Part shown: positions 11,103 to 22,716 of the stretch, in pieces | Position numbering within the stretch: the stretch's first letter is position 1 | Layout: each line of letters opens with the position of its first letter | Assembly (NCBI GenBank): GCA_023014365.1 | Contig: JAEBUN010000020.1 | Span: 901,651 to 965,650, forward strand | Length of the DNA: 64,000 nt | Direction of reading: 5' to 3' | Source of the DNA: Lepiota brunneoincarnata | Lineage: Eukaryota > Basidiomycota > Agaricomycetes > Agaricales > Agaricaceae | Notes under the pieces: model-generated | What the model saw: the letters and a program-made list of their open reading frames with translations, nothing else | The model's database searches: none | Told to the model about the DNA's origin: nothing | Program-made: the position numbers and the translations under genes

Positions 11103-11139
11103 CAAACTCCTCCTGTCCACCACACTCTGAATTTTTCTA

Positions 11140-12475
11140 ACCATGGTCTCTTGAACAGTCACCTGTCCCCACACTCTGGTAAATCCAGCCGCTTGCTGTA
11201 GCAAATGCATCATTCGAAAACCTCCCTCTGAGGAACTGCAACCCAACTCCCCAAGGGTTTCTTGCTCTTGCCAACAATCTATCACACCCTCGACCCCAGA
11301 CCAGTTCTCTGAAGATATACAACCTTCATTATTCCAGACTCCCAACAGCCTCGATGATGGCCCTGACCCCAATCCTGATCCCAGTGACCCTGGTGATCCC
11401 ACCAACTATTCTGACAATGGGGATGGGCCCCCAGGCAACAACAAACCATCAGACAATGGCAACAACAACAGCAACATCCCACCTGGCAACAACTGAGATG
11501 ACCATCATAGACTCCTGCTCCAAGTTTTCCAACGCATAGCCAACCAAATGGATGGCCGTGGGAACTCTCAACCCCCACAGCCTCCCCAAACTCCCCGTAC
11601 CAAAGCTTGCGAACCTGACATCTTTACAGGTTCTGACCCTGCCAAACTCAAACCCTTCCTCTTCCAGTGCTGACTCTACTTCCATATTAACCCAGCTCAG
11701 TTTGCTATCCCCGCCACCAAGGTCAACTTTGCGTTGATGTACCTTACAGGTGTGGCAGAGCAACACTTTGAAATCAGCCTCGACGAGGCTGACAACCACA
11801 GAATAATGCACGACTGGATCAAGGACTGGGACCAGTTCACCCTGGAACTGCAGACCAATTTTGGTCCTGCGGATCCGACCAGAGAAGCTGCTGAGCAGCT
11901 CAACTCCCTCTGAATGCACTACGACAAGAAGATTGCTGTCTACAATGTCGACTTTCTCCACCTAGCTGGCCAACTCCACTGGGGTGATGAAGTATTTTGT
12001 CACTGCTACTACAAAGGCCTCCCTGACCACATCCAGGACATTCTGTCCAATCGGCCTGACAGCAAGCCCGACACCTTCATTGAAATGCGAGCAGCAGCAA
12101 TGAAGATCGACACTTGCTACTGGGAGCACCAACATGAGAAGGCTCACACCAAAGCTGCTTTGGACCTGACAGCCTCTAGGAAACCTGAAGGCAATCCATC
12201 CCCATCCACCTCGTCCAACACCCAACCTGCTGCCAAGCCTGCCAACAGTAACAACAAAGGCAGCACCCCCAACAATAACTTCAAGGGCAATCCACCCAAT
12301 CCACCCGCTGGTCAGAAATTGGCCCCACCCAAATCCAACCTTACTAGTAAACTTGGTAAGGATGGTAAATTAACCCCCAAGGAACATCAACAACGTTTCA
12401 ACAATAACCTCTGCCTTTGTCTGCACAGATCCCAATCACAGGGCTACCAACTGCAACAAGAAGAAATTCCCTGAT
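11140..12475 (+). pseudogene. Gag of Gypsy A
   Basis: Decayed capsid gene. The N-terminal part (to about 11600) is rich in Pro, Asp and Asn. The capsid-like part from about 11620 contains DIFTGSDPAKLKPF, VNFALMYLTGVA and DWDQFTLELQTNFG, typical of Ty3/Gypsy Gag. A TGA at 11911-11913 (Arg expected, CGA) splits the frame, and the tail 11914-12474 reads on with a Pro/Asn-rich linker. I see no intact zinc knuckle, and the frame is lost near 12420. In the living element this protein would form the virus-like particle that packages the RNA. Confidence 0.8.
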
Positions 12476-12499
12476 GTCAAGGCTAAAGGCCGACAGGCT

Positions 12500-15400
12500 C
12501 AGCTCCCTGAGACAGACACGCCGGCTCTCCCAAGCTTGGAAAAATAGTCAGTGGTCCTCAGGCCTCTGCACAGACTGAGGATCACATTGAACTCTGCTGT
12601 GCTCCAGAGAGTTTCTGTCTCAATGTGTCTGCTCTTTCCAACCCGAACTCTCTTCACATTACATTAACTTCTCCTTTAGTTACTTCTTTATCTTCTGTTT
12701 CCACTCCTGTATTCTTCGCTTCAGACCTGCTTTCTACAATGGACAATGTAGTTAGTTCTGATTTCTCTTTTCTTTCTCCTTTCAAAGCTCTTGTTGATAG
12801 TGGTTCTACTCACTGTTTTGTGGACTCATCTTTTGTTCATTCTCATAGTATTCCAACCTCATCCATCCCGGCTATTGAACTTTGGTAATTTGATGGGACC
12901 TCAAATGCCTACATTATGGAGCTTGCGCAACTGCCTGTATCCTTCCCCTCCAGTGAATCTATCATTTTGGACACTTATGTCACCCAGCTTGACTCTTCCT
13001 GTTCTGTGGTCTTAGAACACAACTGGCTCACCCACTACAATCTGTTGATTGACTGGGTTTTGGGCAATATCACTTTCTGGCCATCCCTACTTGAGAATCC
13101 TGCTTCTGTCTCTTCCTGCATTGCACCCGTATTGGCCCTGCCTATGGCCACCCCTGACACTCCTGACCTAGGTTCACCACCCCTGTCTAGGACCTCATCC
13201 CAATCTGTCCCCATCACAAAACCACACATCTCCCTGATAAACACCCCTGCCTTTATCCACACTGCCAAGCTCCCTGGCTCCCAACAATTCTGAATCAACC
13301 TCTCCACCACCTCCGCATTGGCTGTGTCCTCTTCTGTCTCCAAAGACCTGGCTGACCTCTTGTCCATCCCCAAGGAATACCATGAGTTCACTGATGTTTT
13401 CAGTAAATTGCATGCCAACACACTCACTCCACACCGCCCTTACGACCTCCAGATTAACCTAGAGGATGGCAGTCAGCCTCCGGTCGGTACCATTTACTCC
13501 CTTTCACAATCAGAGCTGGGAGCTCTACATGATTTCATTGATGAACATTTATCTATTGGTTTCATTCGCCCTTCCACTTCTCCTCATGGAGCCCTGGTCC
13601 TCTTTGTCAAGAAAAAGGACGGCTCCCTCCGTTTATGTGTTGATTTTAGAGGTCTCAACCATATTACCAAGAAGGATTGCTACCCCCTTCCGCTCATCTC
13701 CAACCTCTTAGACTCCCCTCACAAAGCCCATGTATATACCAAAATCAACCTCCATCACACTTACCATCTTGTCTGTGTTGCTGACAGTGACGAATGGAAG
13801 ACTGCCTTTCAGACCCACTACGGCTCCTTCAAATGGATGGTTATGCCTTTTGGCCTCACCAATGCCCCCACCACCTTCCAGCGGTTCATGAACAACATAT
13901 TCAAGGATATGCTTGATGTCTGCATTACCATCTATCTTGATGACATTCTGATATACTCTGACAATCATGGTATCCATTGCGACCAAGTCAAGGAGGTCCT
14001 CAAGCAGCTCTGCCAACATGGTCTATACACCTGCCCCAACAAATGCCAGTTCCACTCTGACACAGTGGAATATCTTGGCTACATTCTTTCCCCTGATGGT
14101 CTCTGAATGGACCAATCTAAGGTCAAGACCATCCAGGAGTGGCCTGAACCTAAGAAAGTCAAGGACATCCAGTCCTTCTTAGGTTTCGCAAACTTCTATT
14201 GTCGCTTCATTCATGGTTATTCCAACATTGTTGTTCCACTCACCCGCCTTACCCGCAAAGATGTGAAATGGAATTTCACTGACAAATGCCATGAAGCCTT
14301 CAGTTCCCTGAAAGAAGCATTCATATCTGCCCCTGTCCTCACTCCTTGGGTCCCCAATGCTCAGATCATTGTCAAGACCAATGCCTCCGACTACACCCTT
14401 GCAGCTATCCTCTCTATCATCACCAATGATGGTGAGGTCCACCCCATTGCATTCCATTCCCCAAAAACCTCGAATACTTCTGCACCACCAAAATTCTTAC
14501 GTGCCACCAAGCTCGTTGGTCCTAGTTCCTGTCCCAATTCCACCTCATCATCCGGTTCCAACCCGGCCGCCTCAGCACCAAGCCTAACACCCTAACTAGA
14601 TGATGGGATGTCTACCCTAAAGGGGGGAATAGTGACTATGCATCAATCAACCCACACAACTTCCAGCCTGTGTTCACTCATGAACAGCTCGTGGCCTCCA
14701 TCTACACCACCACTCTTTATGCCCCTTCCCTTCGCACAGCTGTAGTCATGGATCTCAACCAGCTACACCACAACATCCCTGCCACTCTACCAGCGGATCC
14801 AACCACCTCTGCCCATCTTGCTAGCCCAGAAGGCCATTGGTCAGTTAATGATAAAGGTTTCCTCCTCTTAGATGACAGAATCTACATCCCTGACACTGAC
14901 AATCTCCAACTTCAGGTCCTCCAGTACAAGCACAATCATGTCCTAGCCAGCCACTTCGGTCAGAATAAAATGCTGGAACTCATCTGGCGCAAATACACCT
15001 GGCCTAGTGTCCGCACCTTCATTAAAGATTTCTGTAAGTCTTGTGTCACCTATATGAGGTCTAAACCCCAGCACCACCGCACCTATGGTCTCCTCAAGCA
15101 ACTCCCCATCCCTGAACACCCTTGGAATTCAATCTCCATGGACTTCATCGAAAAACTCCCTGCCTCCTCCGGCTATGATGCCATCCTAGTAATAGTTGAC
15201 AGACTCACCAAGCAATCCTTATTCATCCCCACCTACGATACCATCACTTCCTCCAGCCTCACCCGCCTATTCATCCTCCATGTCTTCTCCAAGCATGGCG
15301 TACCTGAACATGTTACCTCCGACCACAGCTCCAAATTTGTCTCTCACTTCTTCTGCTCATTGGGACAAGCCCTTGACATGAAACTATACTTCACTTTGGG

Positions 15401-16217
15401 CTACCACCCAGAAGGCAATGGACAGATGGAACACACCAACCAGACCCTGGAACAATACCTCTGGGTCTATTGTAACTACCAACAGGACAATTGGTCTGAA
15501 TTACTACCACTAGCTGAGTTTGCATACAACAACGCCCCTAGTGCCACCATGGGTATCTCCCCATTCTTCACTAATAAAGGATACCACCCGAACATCACAG
15601 TTCATCCTGAACGCGACCTCACCTCCGCTCGGGCCTGCCATTTTGCTGTTGATCTTGACAACCTACATACCACCTTGAAGTCTGAAATAGCATTAGCCCA
15701 GCAATGCTATCAGGCCTCCACCGACGCCCACCGACTCCCTGCCCCGGACTTCAAAGTTGGACAAAAGGTATTCATGAAAGCCCAATTCTTCCACACCACC
15801 TGTCCTTCCAAAAAACTCTCTGAAAAGTTCCTTGGGCCCTTTGAGATCATTGCCCAAGCAGGTACCCACTCCTTCACCCTCTGACTCCCTGACTCCATGT
15901 GTGGAGTACACCCAGTTTTCCATGTTTCTATGCTTGAACTGGCCACACCTAATACCATACCCGCCCAATTGGACCCGCCACCTGCACCAGTTTCTATGGA
16001 TGGCAAACCAGAATACAAGATCGCTTGCATCATCAACTCAAAGATTGATCAGCACCACGCATGCAAACTCCTCTACAAAGTCATTTGGTTAGGTTATGAA
16101 GACACTGAAGGAGAGTCTTCATGGTTACCAGCTACTGAGCTTGAACATGCCATAGATTTAGTAGAGGCCTTCCATTCCTCATACCCCACTAAGCCTGGCC
16201 CCCTCCATTCACTCTGA
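12500..16217 (+). pseudogene. Pol of Gypsy A: protease, RT, RNase H, integrase, chromodomain
   Basis: The protease motif LVDSGSTHCFVD is at about 12790. RT runs from about 13440 to 14100 with KKKDGSLRLCVDFRGLN and the catalytic YLDD (about 13935). A TGA at 14104-14106, where CGA would give Arg, separates RT from RNase H. In RNase H the first catalytic Asp (TDAS) is Asn (14380-14382) and about 35 codons are deleted near 14460, removing the catalytic Glu helix. Integrase (14670-15884) keeps its zinc-finger region, the Asp residues in SMDFIEKLP and VTSDHSSKF and the Glu in GQMEHTNQ. A stop at 15883 precedes a chromodomain (about 15990-16180, ending WLPATELEHAIDL). Chromodomains steer integration toward marked chromatin. 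Several independent lesions rule out activity. Confidence 0.9.
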
Positions 16218-16275
16218 GTTTTCCACTGATCACCCACCACACCAAGAAACAAAAAATTTATTGGACAAGTATAAA

Positions 16276-17317
16276 CTACCTGCCCATGTCGTTCCCAGAG
16301 GTGTGGGGCAGTGCCGCCACATCCTCCATCATATGTTGCACCTCCTCCTCCGAAATGCCTCCAATGCTCTCCAACTCCTCCGACTCCTCCATCTCCATAA
16401 TACCCCTACTTGACCAGTTACCATCCACCTGCGCTTCCCAACACCACAACTGTTCAAAGCGGCCAGCCATCAGTTTGACTTTATCCACCTTCTCCCCCAA
16501 CCAAGTGATGGCCTTTTCAAGCCGCACCTCCATGATGTTGACCCACTTGAGGGTCTCCCGGTGTCCTTCTTCAACAAGCCTCTTCAACTCTACGAGACTT
16601 GGTCAGCAACCCTCACAACCAATGATCATTATATTACCTTCAAATTGCTGGCTTGACACCACCCTGGCCCTGCTCGGCTCCATCTCCTCTTGACCCCCAC
16701 ACCATTTCTTCATTCTGCTACACTGATGGCAACTCCTGGTGTTACTAGAAAACTATCAGTATGTAGCCTGGAAACCCTCAAAATGACTTACCTGCCAGCG
16801 ACCTCACACAGGACCTTGTCTTGCTGGCACCTCCAGCAGGGATTCTCACCCCTGAATACATTTGCATTTCCCCGTCATGGGGCCACCCTCACCTTTGCCT
16901 TCCCCTTACCCTTATCCCCTGAATCCCCAGAGGCCTCCTCCTCATCTCTCGCCTCGTCCCTATCTGTGTATTCGGAATCTGACTCCTCCGTATCTACCTG
17001 CATTGGTTCTTCTGACAGATGAGTCGACAAGGCCCCCATAGTCATTGCAATGAGGTGGGCCCGAACTGCCTGATGCTCTGCCTTGGCAGCCTCATCTTGT
17101 TGCCGCCTGATTTCTTCTGCCATACGCTCCCTTGCCCACTCCTCCGCTTGTTGCTGGCACAGCGCTATCATCCACTGCCGCTCCTCCTCCTCTTGTTGCT
17201 CCTCCTCCTCCAGTCTCTCAATTTCCAGCTGCTCTCGTTCCTCTCACTCCACCTTCTCCCTCAGCAATTGCGCCTTGCACTCTGCAGCAGTTGGTTGTTG
17301 GGGGGGTTGTCTGCTCA
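16276..17317 (-). pseudogene. antisense coiled-coil ORF inside Gypsy A
   Basis: On the strand opposite to pol, between the chromodomain stop and the 3' LTR, a frame starts MSRQPPQQPTAAECKAQLL at 17317. It runs through a Glu/Gln-rich helix with one TGA (near 17243, CGA expected) to an acidic and Lys/Gly tail ending at 16875. After a gap that may hold one or two introns, a second open frame (16276-16587) has a leucine-rich helix and an acidic end. Coiled coils and acidic stretches dominate and I see no enzyme motif. The coding character is on the minus strand: Arg/Glu helices there give only low-complexity Ser/Pro on the plus strand. Function unknown. Confidence 0.6.
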
Positions 17318-17451
17318 TGGGAGTAAGAGGTCAAGTTGTTTTTTTTTGAAACCAAACCAGTTCACCAGTTTTTATACCTTGGTGGAGATTTCCAATGGGC
17401 CCCGGTCTAGACCACCTTGGGCCTCAAGGCTCAGCCCTAAGGGGGGGACAC

Positions 17452-18113
17452 TGTCATATCCATGCCAACTCAGAGCCTAATCATTAAACTTTGGCTTCTC
17501 GACCCCATGTGTGCTCCCACACAACAACCCTTTGCCCTCCGACTTGGCCCTGACTTGCTCTGACTACAACCTATTGCCCCAGTCACACGACCACCTCCGC
17601 ATGTGCCATAGTCACCTGACCCTCAGTGTCTCTATATCCCAGTTCTTCATTCTCCACCCGTAGTCAGGGTATGTTACCAGTCTCCATACCTGTACCAGTT
17701 TCCATTCTATTTGTAACCATTTGTAATCCATTTGTAACCATATCGGTCTCCACTTTGCTCTGCACATAGTCAGTACAAGTCATAGTTTGTAAGGCCAGTA
17801 GTATATATACTGTAGGTACTTGGCTTGTACTCCTCAGTCTGATAATTGAATCGAGCAGTGGACCAGCTCCCTGTTCTATATCCTCTCCTCTCTTCTGCCT
17901 TGCTCTGCTTCAGCTCCAACTTCCTGAAATACAGACTAGGACAGCAGGAGGGCACAGCACATACACTGAGGCCGCAAGTCCAACTTCCTGCCCAAAGTAC
18001 TCCGCCTTGGTCCTGAAGTCTACATACTGACTTCGCCCTGTCCCCCGGTTACCTTATACCAAGGATACCACCCCAACCCTCTGCTTTGGTCCCAATCTGC
18101 ACTGGCTCTAACA
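17452..18113 (+). repeat. 3' LTR of Gypsy A
   Basis: A 662-bp uninterrupted LTR starting TGTCATATCC and ending GCTCTAACA, directly preceded by the polypurine tract AAGGGGGGGACAC. It aligns with the two parts of the 5' LTR and is followed by the target duplication CCACT. Confidence 0.92.
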
Positions 18114-18163
18114 CCACTGAGACATGCATTGTATTGAGTGAGTGGGACTCAGCAGGCTTGCTG

Positions 18164-18548
18164 TGTTATCAGAAGTCTTATCAGAAGGACAATTATTTTT
18201 AGTTTACATTCCCATGTCACTATGAAACCATCAGTAGTGTACATCAGAAGGACTATTCTTAGTTTATGCCTTGTGTTCCCTATCTCTGACTCATAGTTAC
18301 CTCAGTCCAGACTATTATGGTAGGAGTACAGCCACACTTAGAAGTATATAAGGATACAGTACAATACCTTGTATCCTTATCTTAGTGTTATAAAGTTCTT
18401 GCCTCCTATAACTCTTTGCCTCTAAACTGGCTGGACTATAGGGCTCCATTGTCTCCAAGTCACACTTAGTAGGACAGGACCAAGTCTGTATAGACATCCT
18501 GTGTCGAACTCCATGCTACTCAAGAGTGAACCCCTAACCCGGGTAACA
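18164..18548 (+). mobile_element. solo LTR (385-bp family, copy 2)
   Basis: A 385-bp LTR starting TGTTATCAGAAG and ending GGGTAACA, flanked by the perfect 5-bp duplication TGCTG (18159-18163 and 18549-18553). It lies 50 bp after Gypsy A. Confidence 0.88.
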
Positions 18549-18553
18549 TGCTG

Positions 18554-18990
18554 GGTTGGTCCATCATCCTATATAGCTTTGCTCATGTATTTGGGGAGCA
18601 TGTCAGAGGAGCCCTTGGGATCCAAGGATCATGGAGGCATAGAATCCTGGGCTCAGAAGTGGATAGCAAGCAATTGCAGAGTGGTGGCATGGCATGAGAC
18701 TAAATATGAACATTTCCATGGATTGATTGCTTAACAAAAATTAAGTGATAATAGATATTTGACATAATGGAAGTGCCAAATGGTATGGGGTTAGGCAGCA
18801 TGGGTGGCAATTTTGTGGCAGCATGGTGAGGTGAATCAGTCTGGTTGGAAAAAGAAAGAGGGGGGCATCAAATTAAAGAGTGATAAATGAGGCGATAACA
18901 AGTTGAGGAAAGTGACAGCAAGAAAAAAGCCAGCAAGGGGCAGCAGGTGGCACAGAATGAAAATTGCCAAATGGTATGGGGGGTGGACAG
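18554..18990. other. no confident gene
   Basis: A plus-strand frame of about 60 codons (to 18734) follows the solo LTR and has protein-like composition, but I recognise no family. The rest is non-coding with GTGGCA-rich simple sequence. Confidence 0.4.
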
Positions 18991-18999
18991 CATGAGTGG

Positions 19000-20050
19000 C
19001 AAGCTCATTGCAGCATTTTTGAGAGGAATCAAGATGGTGGGATAAAACAGGGAGACTGTTTCTGTGGGTATGTATTAGAAAATATTCCACAAGATGGGGT
19101 GGCATTGTACCAGATAACCTGAAATGAGGGCAGGCAAAGTTCTGAACAATGGTGGTCAGGTATGCATTCAAAACCATAAGTGATTATGTATGGTATACAC
19201 AATGATTCAAATGTTTGGCAAGATGGGGGGGGGTTAGGGACAATGTGGGTAGTATTAGGGTTGATGCTGTCAATGTTGAGAAAGCATTTTGTGATATCCT
19301 CTTCAATAAGCTTGTCAACAGATTGCCATAATTTGATGAGTTTGCCATGGGCATTGTCTTGGACAGCAAGCTTTAGGGTTTCAGAGTGATACAATCGGTG
19401 AGCTGCATCCTTGTAGCTCAGGACTTGATGTTGCTGCAATGCCTTAATCTTGGCATGAGTGGCAAGGAGTTTGTACTCCGTGAGACTCTGGGCAAATGGA
19501 TCAAATAAGGGCCTGGTAGTTTAATACAATATACAATGTGGACAGCTGTACTGGAAGGGTGGAAACCATGATTTTGCCACAGCCAATGATGGCATGAGGG
19601 AGATCCTCCATTGAAGTCAGCTGAAATATGAAACAGATGGTGAGCAAAGAAGCATAATAAATGAATGATTAGTAGTATCCAACAATGAAGGCATGAGTGA
19701 GTGGATGGATACATTATCCAAGTGGCAGGTTTATTAAGATCACCAGCAAAATGCCAATTGCCACAACAAATGTGGGGAGAAAAGGGTTGGATATTGGAAG
19801 TGGAACATACCATGACTTTGATGTTTTGAATATTGAATAGTCATTTCATTTCAGCATTTTGGTGGTGAAGCTTGTCAGCATTGACCAAATATCCAGGCAT
19901 GGAGTCTGTAAGCAACCTAATTCCCAAAGTGGTGAATTTGGATGTGTCCTCCAGTGATTCTATGTTGATAGGTGCTGCAGTGTTCATGATGGATGGATGG
20001 CACATGGGTGGATTTTGGAAGGAGAATGAAGATGGTGTTAAGGGCAGCAC
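19000..20050 (-). pseudogene. decayed multi-exon gene, unknown
   Basis: Consecutive minus-strand segments read as protein-like sequence: 19841-20050 (residues NTAAPINIESLED), 19440-19840 (broken by stops) and 19029-19520 (residues FDPFAQSLTEYKLL and YKDAAHRLYHSETLKL). A splice donor-like GTATGTTCC occurs near 19805. Most stops are TGA or TAG. No domain is recognised. Confidence 0.35.
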
Positions 20051-20225
20051 TTAAGGCGAATTGTATTGAAGACTGATTATTAAGCAATTCATGATTTGAT
20101 CACATGGCTTGTGTTGAAAAATCTTTGTGCACTTCTGACTTTAAATTCCTGTTTTCTGTGTTCCTCCCATCAATGACAAAATTCCCATCTTCATTTTGGA
20201 AAATAAGAAAACGATCTTTGTAAGA

Positions 20226-21886
20226 TGTCCACAATCAGCAAAAGAGAAATTTCAGCTGCCCTGGAAAAGTATGAGGGTATTGTGTGACATGGATTACAAA
20301 GTGGCACAGTACAAGAATTGATGGAAAAACATAGAGAAGAAATGGTAAGAATTCCCCCATTGGTTGTCATTTCATTGCCAACCCCCCATTGATATATATT
20401 ACCACTTGTAGTAGAGGACATTCACCCATACAAGCAGTCAAGACCCAGCAATTTGTGTGGCATTCAAAACAGATAAGTTCCTCATAAGGTTCCTAGTGGA
20501 ATGGTGTGAACATGGCAGTGAACCCTTGTAGGAAAGAGAATCTTCCTCCAAGACAATCATAAGGGTGAGGTGTGGTTGATGAAACAACCACAGGCTCATC
20601 TTCTCAACCTCATGAAACTGGGTACAAGTACAACTCCATTGAGTGGGAGACTTGAGAAAGAGAGAGAGAGTGAGAGAGAGTGAAACTGAGGGGAAGAAAC
20701 TTCAGGCTGGTTGCACTGTAGCCTATTGGAGGTCTTATGGCAGCAGAGACATCCTCATCGTTGGGAGCTAAGGTATCTAAGTACAAATGTGCTACTTAAA
20801 TACCTAAATGAAAATATGATGCAGGGATGGATTCTGCACGTAGGCAAGTTTCCTCCCTCACACCCTCATTTGCCATGAACCAATTAGCAGCATTGGCAAA
20901 ACATGAGCAGAAACAAGTGAAAAAGAATGTCCATAAATTGGTGGGTGGTCCAGCAAACTGTTTTCATGTGGTAGGCAGCTAACTAATGTTTTATAGGGGG
21001 CATAGACAGGAAAACAAGATGTGGTCACCAGAATGACAGCTACAGACTTGCTGCCAACTGCTAAATACTTGCCACTGATGGCAAACATAACTCTGGCATT
21101 GAGGAATGGCTGAGGACAAGAGCAACCTCAACTTATGAAAAAAAAGATGGATGATCAGGGTAGCACCATGGGTGGTGCTGGTTATTTTTCCATTGGCCAA
21201 TGCAAGCCAGCACAAGAAATGCCACAACTGGCACCAGGTCAAACAGGAACAAGCCCAATGCTGCAATCACTTTCAGTCCCAACAGCAACAGCCAAGCAAT
21301 CTGACCAGCCAGAAACATCAACAGCTGGATGTGCCTGGCATGCCATGGTATCATGGCCCCCAATTGTCATATTGGATGATATGATGGAGGTCTCAAGCTT
21401 GGAGTCATATAAACCCTCTGCATTGCCTCCACCAGTTTTGCAGAGCAAAGGGAAGGGAAAGGCACTACTGCTTGAGAAGAAGTCTACAGTGGGAGACAAT
21501 GAGGGCCATGGGCATAGCCAGCATAGGATCATGCCACAGCACTAGCAAAGAGCCCAGTGGCCCCAGCCCCTGCACCATAGGCCACAGCCAACCAGAGAAC
21601 TCTTCAACATGGCATGCCAGTATTGTGCCTCAAGAAATCAACCTTGCAAAATGGATGCTGGTGGAGGAGCATGTTGTGCCTGTATGGTGAAGAAATGCCA
21701 ATGCATGAATTACACTGGCCCATGAGGAGTAGGGCAGCAGCAAAGGAATGTGCCACAAACATTGCCACAATGACCAGTGAAGTAGCAAAGGGGAATCAAG
21801 GAGGAATGGCCAACAAAGAAGTATCAAGGCAGCAGCAACCTATGCTGAGAACCCCATTGAAGACTTGGAATGGGGCCCTGAGAAAG
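20226..21886 (+). pseudogene. Cys-cluster protein, N-terminal part
   Basis: A start region at 20226 (MSTISKREISAALEKYE) runs into a splice donor-like GTAAGA at about 20345. A later exon (21135-21545) is Pro/Ser/Gln-rich and is followed by KGKGK. After one stop comes a cysteine cluster at about 21609-21715: CQYCASRNQPC, then CCACMVKKCQC. Clusters of this spacing after a Lys/Gly linker occur in orphan proteins of mushroom genomes. The role is unknown; metal binding is likely. A solo LTR (21887) separates this part from the downstream part at 22717. Confidence 0.5.
20659..20686 (+). repeat. GA-rich microsatellite
   Basis: An imperfect run of GAGAGA/GTGAGA units lies in otherwise unassigned sequence. 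Confidence 0.7.
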
Positions 21887-22588
21887 TGTTATGAATAGTC
21901 CAGATCGAGAGGAACAGGAACAACTATTTGACTTTACAAGATGGGTACAGGAAACCACAGACCAGTTACGAGCGCAGGAGTATGAAGATGAAGAAGGGGA
22001 ATATTATAATGCCATGCAGGACCTGGCGAGAGAAGTAGGAATTGAGATAACTCTGGAGGATATTCTGGAATACCCTGAGGACAAAGAAGACAGCCATGAA
22101 TCAACCAATCCAACCTCCAATATGGATGGAAGCACCGAGAGAGTGGAGAGCAAGAATGGAGGAGATTCCATGGAGATAGAATCAGGAGAAGGAGATTATG
22201 AGTCAGAAGAAAGTGATGGAACATCGCACAGCAGTGAGAATGAGGACACTGACTCATTGTAATATAAATAACACTAGGATGCCATCAGCTAGGATGCGCA
22301 TCATGGTCAAGACTGCAGATGACAAGTAGAACAGCCCAACTACATATAACAAGTATATAGTGTCTCATAGGTATATAAGGCCTATACAAGTAGGGATTAA
22401 AGCCTTAAGCTTTAATCTTGTTAACAGCGGTTGTTAACCCTCTCTGCCTTAACTTGGCGTGTTCCCTTGTTATCTCATTGAGCGCAATCCACTAAGCTCT
22501 GCAAGGCCAACCGTCTTGGACACCTTGTAGAGTGATTGAAGGCCATCTCCAGTTATCCTTGGATACAGAAGGAGCATGGATCATAACA
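21887..22588 (+). mobile_element. solo LTR of the Gypsy B family
   Basis: A 702-bp LTR flanked by the perfect 5-bp duplication GAAAG (21882-21886 and 22589-22593). It is homologous to the 698-bp LTRs of Gypsy B but in plus orientation and with most CG changed to TG/CA. The TATATAAGG box (about 22373) and the AGCTTTAATCT self-primer sequence are both conserved. It split a Cys-cluster gene. Confidence 0.92.
21891..22262 (+). CDS. LTR-encoded acidic ORF
   Basis: A 123-codon ORF starts four bases inside the LTR (MNSPDREEQ). It is the counterpart of the C-terminal tail of ORF3 of Gypsy B. It contains FDFTRWVQETTDQLR and a Glu/Asp/Ser-rich end. It remains open although the LTR has decayed at CpG sites. 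Whether it is translated alone is unknown. Confidence 0.45.
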   Translation: MNSPDREEQEQLFDFTRWVQETTDQLRAQEYEDEEGEYYNAMQDLAREVGIEITLEDILEYPEDKEDSHESTNPTSNMDGSTERVESKNGGDSMEIESGEGDYESEESDGTSHSSENEDTDSL

Positions 22589-22716
22589 GAAAGAGGTGGA
22601 ACTGCAAGAAAGTAAGTAAAACCTCATTATTTGGTCTCCAATAATAATTCACACTCCTACTTGCTTTTTCTTCCAGTGAATAAATATTGCCAGGAACATC
22701 TCAACTGATTTGATCA

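Larger units (their letters stand above)
8824..18113 (+). mobile_element. Ty3/Gypsy retrotransposon A, with nested Tc1
   Basis: A complete but inactive LTR retrotransposon flanked by the 5-bp duplication CCACT (8819-8823 and 18114-18118). LTRs start TGTCATATCC and end GCTCTAACA (8824-11089 interrupted, 17452-18113). Order inside: primer site, gag, protease, RT, RNase H, integrase, chromodomain, an antisense ORF, polypurine tract (AAGGGGGGG, about 17439-17447), 3' LTR. The chromodomain and the RT-RNase H-integrase order place it among the chromoviruses. It is inactivated by several TGA stops, a deletion in RNase H, a changed catalytic Asp and a Tc1 insertion in the 5' LTR. Confidence 0.92.

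Noticed and set aside
16286..17480. Plus-strand Ser/Leu-rich ORFs at the 3' end of Gypsy A
   Set aside because: They are antisense to Glu/Gln codons of the coiled-coil frame; low complexity explains their openness.
18120..18160. Similarity of both flanks of Gypsy A (TATTGAGTGAGTGGG)
   Set aside because: Longer than a target duplication and imperfect; probably a local repeat that existed before insertion.
20820..20870. Similarity to 58930-58975 (ATTCTGYRYGYAGGCAAGTTTC)
   Set aside because: A short shared stretch; too little to define an element end.
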